From Heloderma charlesbogerti (lineage: Eukaryota; Chordata; Lepidosauria; Squamata; Helodermatidae): a DNA stretch of 64,000 bases. The position numbers and the translations under genes are program-made. The stretch spans positions 1,240,001-1,304,000 of the forward strand of contig JANEZZ010001905.1 in NCBI GenBank assembly GCA_026122225.1. Reading direction: 5' to 3'. Of the stretch, positions 37,401-46,400 are shown one piece after another (the first letter of the stretch is position 1; every line of letters starts with the position of its first letter). The notes below the pieces were generated by a model. That model searched no databases. It was given only the letters and a program-made list of their open reading frames with translations, and was not told where the DNA came from.

Positions 37401-40400
37401 CATCCCACCTGCTTGCCTTCTTGAGCTGCAGTATGCCCACCACTGCAGCCCTCTCTGGGCAGCACAATCTGTACAATGCTTTGTCCCCACTAGGCTTGCT
37501 GGAGTGGCCACTGGCAGCTGCCTCCCTCTCCCTCTCCTGTCTAAACAGTTGGTGCCACAGCTGTGCCCAGGATGGTGCCATGCATCACCCCGTTGGCTAG
37601 TCAGTTTAAAACAAAGATTCTCACAACAATGCCTCAGGAATTCCAATTCTGTGGAATTTCTGAATATCAAGGGAGCAGAAAGAACTGCAGTAAGATGACA
37701 GACATTTCTTGAGGTGTCAGTAGGGAGAAGGCTGCACATTTCTGCCACAGAGAGTTCTTAATATTTCTTTATTCGACTGCCAACTCCTGTCGTCCCAATG
37801 CTACCTTACACCTTGCTTTTTTAAAACAAATGTTCAAGGTGGAATATGGGGGGGGGGCTGCTGTTGAAAAATGATGACACAAAGGTGATGACAATGATGA
37901 GTACATTTGCATCTCCTTCTTCCAAGAACTTTTGAGGGGCAGCAATAGTTTTCCCATGCACTAATGTAATGGGGGTACATGGAACTACACCTGAAGTTCT
38001 CTGGACTGGCCTTTGTCTTTGGAACTTAACAATTTAAAGCCAACATCCTGAATGAAAAACAAAAGAAACTTTGTACGAGATGAAACTTGTAATCCAAAAA
38101 AGCCCAGGTGGTCCTTTTGCAGGCAAAACAGAAGAAGAGACCAGAGATGTTCTGGGAAAGGGGGTGGGGCTACAAGGAATTAGGAGATCAGTTCTGTTTT
38201 GCTTTTTAAAAAACTGCATGGGACACTCCACCCTTTGCACCATCTAATCCTAGACATGTTTGCTCCTCGAGTACAGTGGGACTCAGCATCTTGAAAGGAC
38301 TGCAGCTTTACTTTACAAAGGAGCTCTTTGTAATTGGCAGGTGCAATCCCAGAATGTTTCACCACTGGAAGCAAGTAGGTGTGATCTGAGAGGTGTGCCT
38401 CAACATCCCCCAAGAAATTTCAAGGGACCCTCAGGGGCACATCTTTCAGGTGGTGCCTGGAGCCCTAAAGATACTGTCGTCCGTTCCCCCGCCGCCCCAA
38501 GTCATGTCTTGGGTTTCCTGTATGGTTGGGCTGACCCTGTACCCAGGGTCAGGAAGACAATTCTGTCAATGCAGCCATGTCAAAATAATGATTAGACTAC
38601 ATGAGAGGCTAACAAGGAACTATGGGTCTTTCTGATGCTCTTTGTTACATGCATTTTTTTGTTGTTGTTTTTAAATGAGGGATAAAAAGCTGAAGAGAAA
38701 TTTTGTTTTAAGAAGGCAGTTCCTGGTTGGTGGGGAAACTGTCAGATCCATGTCCATCAAAGTCCCAAAGTTGGTCCATACACCACTGAAAGCACGGGTG
38801 GGCCAACTTAGGACTCGAATGGTATCTTCTTTTTTTACTGGAGTTCCTGTCGCCCATGGTCTACCCCATGTCTATCCCTTGGCCTGAAAGAATCAACGTG
38901 GTTATTACAGTGAAAGTCTCATGGACATTTCTCCCACTGCAATTTTCGGCTGAGGAAGATAAGAACCAGCTTCATCCATGGTGCTCTCGTTAGATCAGAT
39001 ATGACATGATGACAGTACTGTAGGATGTGAATTGTATTTCTCAATACGGGAACAGTCCAAGGCAATAGGTATTACTCAAAGCCCCAAGAATGTCTTTGAG
39101 CAAAGAGGTGATGGTATCATCTGTCTCTGGGAGCCTTTACCTCAACTTTTCCTATCTCATTTATGTCACATGTTGACTCAGCAATCAGCATTCTGGAGTC
39201 AGAGGGATCCTGGGTGAGGGGATCAAGGTGGTGGTGAACGCCTCCCTTGAGGAGGGAGTGATGCCACCAGCCCTCAAGGAGGCAGTGATAAGACCGCTCT
39301 TAAAGAAGCCCTCCTTGGATCCTCAAGTTCTGAACAACTTTCGCCCAGTCTCAAATCTGCCATTTTGGGGCAAGGTGATTGAGCGGGTGGTGGCGGTGCA
39401 GTTGAAGGCACACTTGGAAGAAACTGATTATCTAGACCCATTTCAGTTGGGCTTCAGGCTTGGGCATGGGACAGAAACGGCCTTGGTCGCCTTGGTGGAT
39501 GATATGAGGAGGGCTCTGGATAGGGGTGAATGCTCCTTCCTTGTTCTCCTCGACCTCTCAGCGGCTTTTGATACCGTTGACTACGGTATCCTCCTGGACC
39601 GCTTGGAGGGGTTGGGCATTGGAGACACCGTATTGCGGTGGTTCCGGTCCTTCCTCTCCGGCAGGTACCAGAGGGTAGCACTGGGACAGGAGGTTTCGGA
39701 CCCATGGCCACTTACTTGTGGGGTGCCACAGGGTTCCATCCTCTCCCCGATGCTATTTAACATCTATGTGAAGCCGCTGGGGGCTATCATCAGGAGGTTT
39801 GGGGTGCAGTGTCATCAATATGCGGATGACACGCAGCTCTACCTCTCGTTCAAATCTTCACCAAGGTTGGCCATAGAATCCCTGTCCAAATGTCTGGAGA
39901 CGGTGAGTGGCTGGATGGGGAGGAATAAGCTGAAGCTCAACCCTGACAAGACCGAGGTACTTTTGGTGGGAGACAAGAGGAGGCTGGGGGATGTTGACCT
40001 GGTGTTGAATGGGGTACGGCTACCCTTGAAAGACCAGGTCCGCAGCCTGGGGGTCATTTTGGACTCCCAGCTGTCCATGGAGGCTCAGGTGTCAGCTGTG
40101 AGCCGGACAGCGCTGTATCAACTCCATCTGATATGGCGGCTGCGCCCCTTCCTTCCCGACCATCTGCTCCCATCGGTAGTACATGCCCCGGTCTCCTCTC
40201 GTTTAGACTACTGTAATGCGCTCTACGTGGGGTTACTCTTGAAGACGGTTCGGAAGCTGCAGCTGGTACAGAACGCAGTGGCTCGCCTGATTAAAGGCAG
40301 CCACCGGCGAGATCACATCCCTCCAGTGCTGCAGGAGTTGCACTGGTTATCAGTTGTTTTCCGGGCCAAATTCAAGGTGTTGGTTTTGACCTTTAAAACC

Positions 40401-43400
40401 CTATATGGTTCTGGCCCAGCCTATCTTAAGATGTTATGAGGTTAGATGGACCGAAGGTCTGATGCAGGATAGGCAGCTCCATAGCATCAAAATCCAATAA
40501 ATAAACCACATTTTATAGGTACAAAAGTTTGCTTCATAACTGTATGAAAAGTTTAGAATAAACCTACTCTATGCATTGCCTCTCCCCCAAGTGACCAGAC
40601 AGGCCACTTAACAAGATCAGCCTCGCATGGCCTTCTCTCTGTCCCATCAGCCAGGACAGCTAGACTGGTGGGGACAAGGGAGAGGGCCTTTTCTGTGGTG
40701 GCCCCCACTCTGTGGAACTCTCTCCCTAGGGAACTCCATCATGCCCCCTCTTTAATGAGCTTCCGTCGTGCATTAAAAACGTGGTTGTTCAGGCAGGCAT
40801 TTGGGGTGGGTTAGGGTATTTTAGAAAATGTTTTTATGGTAGAATTTTATTGTTTTAAACTGTTTTATTGTATGTTGTACATCGCCAAGAGTGGCTGGGT
40901 GACCAGCCAGATGGGCGATCAATAAATTTAATAAAAAATAAATAAATCCTTCTTTCTCAAGGCATCTTGTGTTTGATTCAAGTGCACCCAGGCCCTAACT
41001 ATGCCATAATTACGTGGAAAGGGAGTTGCATTTTAACAGATACTCATCCCTGGAGTTTCTTGCAAAAGGGCTAGCTATTAAAACAGCCCTTATATAAGTG
41101 AGTGAAGTATTTATTGAGATATATAACTCTTCCTAACCCTTAGGCTCTGGGTGGGTAACAATGCTGTCGGATCACATGAACAGCAAAATCCTACACAGGT
41201 CTACTTGGCAGTCAGTCCCACTGAGTTCAATGGGGCCTCTTCCCAGGTTAGTGTGTACTGGAAACCAGCTGTAGGCTGTGATTCACCTGGTGTATGTCAC
41301 TTCCTTGGAAGTGATCCATTGAAACTAATGGGCCTTATTTCCAAGTAAATGTGCTCAACATTGAAATGTCAATGTCACAACAGTCAACCTTCTTCCCATT
41401 TTAAAGATGGAGAAACTGAGTCACAGTAGTGTTTGCAAGAGGAAAACCCAGAACTGCTGTGGAGCAGGTCATTCTCTCCCAGCATTAGATCTCCCTCTGC
41501 ATATGCCCCCCCGCCAATGATGGACATCTGAGCCCATGCTTTATCTTTCCTGGCTGTCATATATTTTGGTGGATGCTGGGCACGATTCCTTTTTAAAAAA
41601 TTGTTACTTTTAGAATTGTGCTTGTTTATGTTGTAAGCCATCTTGGAAGCCTCTGGATCAAAAGGCAGGGTAGAAATGTTTTCAGTAAAACAAATAAATC
41701 AAGAATGACCTACCTCAAGGGGTTGTTGTAAGTATTACAAAAAAGCACCTTGAACACTCAAAAGCACTGTCTCAATGTTCAGTAGGCACACAATAGAAAC
41801 ACCTCCAAAAAGGTGCCATTGGTGACAGTACCAATGATTTCATCCTTAACTGTAGCAGGAGACAGGAAATTCCTGCTCCGTGGTGCCATGACCCAGTTTT
41901 CTGAATGCTCCGACTTGGGTTGCCATTATGAGTCACCATGCTCTGACGCAGCCCAGGGTTCAAAAATCCTTTAGGAGGGAATGAGTCAGAACCTGTACAT
42001 AGATCTCAGCATTTAGTTACCCACACTAAGATCCCCTGAGAGGAAAATATATGGTGGGGACCGTACCAGGCGAATAATGGTGGTGTGGATGGGCCCCCTT
42101 AGGACTATTCCCTAAAGTGAGAATCCTGACTTCTTCAACAGGGCTTTTTCACAGGGGCCCCACACCTCTGGAATGGGTTGCCATCAGAGGTCTGACAGTT
42201 CCCGTTACTGCAGGCTTTTAGAGAGGCCTTGAAGACTTCACTCTGGCCTCTGTTTTACTGGATTGTTCTGGATTATAACTGCAGTTGTGTTGTAGGTTTT
42301 CCAGTGGAGGCTTGTGCTCCAATGCCAGTGGGGTGGTGAATCTGTTCTGGGTTTCAGTCAGAACCAGTCAGAACTCTAAAGGAGCTCTCCAAGGTGTTAG
42401 AAATGCTAATTTATATATGCAAATTTAGAAATAATTGCTAAGTTTTATTTAAATTTCACAGGAGGCAAAGCCGGCCAATTAATTTCTCACCCAATTAATC
42501 TCAAATAAAATACCCAGATCATTCCAAACCAATAGAAAAAGGGGGTTTTAACACTGTCTCAGCCAGATGTTTTATTGCTGTTGTTGTTGTTTTGTTGTTT
42601 TTATGACTTTTTGCTGTCTTATGACTTATCTTTTATTATATGGTATTTTATTGCAGTAGGCCTCATGCCCTGAAAGGCGGCCTAGAAATGTTTCAATAAA
42701 TAAATAATGAAACCAGGCAGGGCAGCCTTCCCCGGCCTACTGCCCTCCAGATGAGTTGGACTACAACTCCCATCATTGCCAGCCAACTGGAGGTGATGGG
42801 AGCTGTAGTCCAGCACATCTGGAGGGGGCCAGGTGTGGGAAGGCTGATGTAGGGTATCTCCTGTCTTGTTTGCCCTAGTGACAGGGAAATGCATTCGTTC
42901 TTCCAAGGACTGTGGCTTAGTAGCTGAGCACAGACTTTAAACCCAGAAGATTCCAGGTTCAATCCCAGACATCCCTGGTTAAAAGGATCTGGTAGACAGA
43001 AGATGAGAGACACTGCCATTTTTCCACCTGAGACCCTGGAGAGCTACTGACAGCAGTGTAGACAATGCTGGGCTGGGTGGTCCAATGGTCTGACTCAGTT
43101 CCATGTCTTCTTTTGCAGGCGACCTGCAGGCGACCCGGGCCTTGATGGTGGCCAGCATCCTCTTAGGTCTCATTGGCTCCTTTGTCGCCATGATCGGAAT
43201 GAAATGCATGAAGTGCATGGAGGATGATGAGGTCAAGAAGATGAGGATGGCCGTCTTTGGGGGCATCATCTTCCTTGTCGCAGGTTAAGAACATCTCTTT
43301 TTCTTTTGGGGTGGGGACTATATCTACCAGCACTGTTTCAAGCCTGGAAGTTTTGTGTTCTTATGGGAACTTGGGTGAGGAGGAAGGAAAGAGAGGGAAG

Positions 43401-46400
43401 AGCTACAAGTGTGCAAGTGGGCTAGTGTGAGCCACTGACCCAGGCGTTGACTCCTAGGAAGTGGGGTCACAAGAGGCCAAACCTTTGGCGGCCTTGGGGC
43501 CGATCAATAGGAAGGTCCAGGGGGTGGTCCGAGGGCAGATGATATGGCAACCTGCTGAAGCTAAAGCAGCTCTGGGTCTGGTCAGTGCCTAGAGGGGAGA
43601 TTGCCTGTGGACCCCAAGCATCTTGAGCTCCAAGGTGGAAGGTAGGCCAGGCATAAAAGTAAGAAATAATGGCTTTGTCAGGAGACAACGGAAGAGGAGA
43701 AGGCTTGCAATGCAAATCTAGGTCAGCCTCCGTCAACCTTGCGACCTTCAGATGTGCTGGACTACAATTTCCATCATCCCCAGCCAGATTGCCCATGGAT
43801 TATGGGAGGTGCAGTCCAACACATCTGGAGGGCACCAGGTCAGAGAAGGCTGGTCTAGGTAATTGGAAGAGGCAGCTCTTCCTGGATGACTGTTGCAGGC
43901 AGAAGCAAAAAGGATAGCTTGGCAAACCGTCCCCCACTTTCCTTCCTCACCAGTGGGTCCAATAGTGGCAGGCAAACTCCCAAGGCTCTGCCCCCTTTCT
44001 GTCCTCACTTGCAAAGGGGAAGTGCACAAGTGTGGAAGGAAATTTGCTCTGACTTCCTGCTAGGGCTGCCGGGGGGGTGGGAGCAGGGAGGAGAGAAACA
44101 CACCCATGGCCTCTTTCTTCTGCTGCTAGAGCTTTAGTTTGAAACATGGGGCGGGGAGGAGAATAAAGAGGAAGAGAGCATTTAAAAGGTAAAAAGGAAG
44201 GGGGGAAGGAAGCCACCACCACTAAGCACCCCTGAAAGCAAGAAGTACCAGTATCCACAGCAACTCCCATTTGGAAATAATAAAAATGACCTCCAAACAG
44301 AGCTGTAAATTGTGGGGAGTGGGTAGGCTTCTTGTCCCAGTCTAACTGAATTCATGTCAGCACCTCCTAGGGCTCCTTTTGAGTGTGGTTGCTCCTCACT
44401 CAGTGCTATGGGTGCAATGTGACCCAAAAACCAAGTCCCAGATGCTCAGAGCCATCTGCTGTCATGAGCCCACGATTCAGTTCATGTCTGCGAGACCTGG
44501 GCCCGTACTTTGAAGTTCAACTCACTCATATCCCTTCATCTCTCCACCTACAGGGTTTGCTGCCTTGGTGGCCACATCTTGGTATGGACACCGTGTTGCT
44601 CAGGACTTCTTCAACCCTTATACACCAGTCAACACCAGGTAAATGGTGATTTTATGCAGCAGCATGGGACTGAAGGTGTGGGTTAGTTCCAGAATCCATG
44701 AGACAATAAGTTGTCCCTTGGACCACACGTATAAAATAGAAGGCAAATTTGTTTATACTGTGTTTTGGCCTGGAACATCGCTGCTAATGAGAGATAATCT
44801 TCCACAAAAAAATGGCTCAGAACCAAAGATTTGGGTGGGCAGTTTACTAGGACAAACCCCTGAAAATCGGGGATTATAGATATATGTGCATTATTTACCT
44901 ATCAGTACTGAACATGATTATATTCTTGGGGGAGAGGCAATGCATAGAGTAGATTTATTCTAAACTTTTCATACAGTTATGAAGCAAACTTTTGTACCTA
45001 TAAAAATGTGGTTTATTTATTGGATTTTGATGCTATGGAGCTGCCTATCCTGCATCAGACCTTCGGTCCATCTAACCTCATAACATCTCTTCTGATTGGC
45101 AGTGGCCCTCCGGGGTTTCAGACAGGAATCTCTCCTAGATCTATCTGGAGATCCTGCCGGAGACCGAACCTGGCATCTTCTGCATACAAAGCCATGTGCT
45201 CTACCACTGAGCTATAGCCCTTTTCTAGTTTGGAAGGGAATGTCTTATCTTTTTCTTCTTTTTCACTGCTTTGTCTCCTGGGGGCCTTTGTGCGCTCCCT
45301 CCAGTGCCAGAAGCAGTGAGCCTATGTGCACCACTTGCGGGGGAATGTGGGCGGGAGGGTGCTGTTGCGCTCATGCCCTGCTTGTGAGTTCCGGGTCGAC
45401 AGCTGGTTGGCCACTGTGTGAACAGAATGCTGGACTAGATGGACCCTGGTTCTGATCCAGCAGGGCTCTTCTTGTGTTCCTATGTTCTTATGAAACTGTA
45501 CCAACACGACTTACCTGATGTAACCCAATTAAGTGTTCAATGTATCTACCTTCCTTCCTCCACCCTGGGGCTCCTTTTGAACATCCGCCCGTCAGGAGAG
45601 ACTTGTTAGCCACCTTGAGCACCACTTCCTTGGTGGAAAGTTGGGGTATAAATCAACTCAACTCAATCAATCAATCATCTATAACTGTGTGACTCAGCGG
45701 CATGCAGCTTGCTTATTAAATAGTAACTGATTCTGACTCTGATACTGGAAGGATTTCCCCTTGGCATTGACACTGGGGTTCGGCTGGTAGTAGTACCATA
45801 GGAGAATTTCCCAAGCTTTTGTCATACATGGCTAATCATTTGTGATCAGGGAGGTTAAGTTGATGATTCAGACAGGTGTCGTGCGATAGAATCATACCAC
45901 CTGCCTTTTAAGGCATGCAAGTTGCATTGCGGGATTGGAACGTTTGTTGAGATGCTTACGGAGGCTGCGAATGGCAATCATATTATATATAGATTCTGGC
46001 AGGGGTGTTGCTAGGTGCTGAAAAGATCTGGGGCCCAGGCCCATGGGACAGAAATCTGCATAACATTTGCTTATGCTAATTTATATATGCAAATTCAGAA
46101 ATAATTACTATGTTTTATTTAAATTTCACAGGAGGTAAAGCCAGCCAATTTATTTCTCACCCAATTAATCTCAAATAAAATACCCAGATCATTCCAAACC
46201 AATAGAAAAAGGGGTCGTCCCCCCAATCCCTCTTGAAAACTGTCACCTGTCTGGCAACTATGCTTGGAAAAAAACCCTTTTTCCATTAGTACCAATGGAC
46301 ACTCAGGACTCTAGAATTGGGGCCTCAGGTAACAGATTCGGGGCTGGGGTCTAGCAACCAGGGATGGCAGAGAATTCTGCCACGGACGCCACTGAGGCTG

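Larger units (their letters stand above)
39200..40966 (+). mobile_element. L2-clade LINE, 5'-truncated, with a 163-bp insert
   Basis: Holds most of a reverse transcriptase, then a post-RT region ([30 protein letters not shown], about 40650-40730) and an A/T-rich 3' end with aataaatttaataaa. Positions 40429-40591 do not belong to the L2: they are an inverted copy of intron 3 sequence. Confidence 0.85.

Noticed and set aside
42908..42975. tRNA gene
   Set aside because: A- and B-box-like motifs are present but no cloverleaf, and the sequence continues into a SINE body. The same holds for 13776-13840 and 45160-45222.
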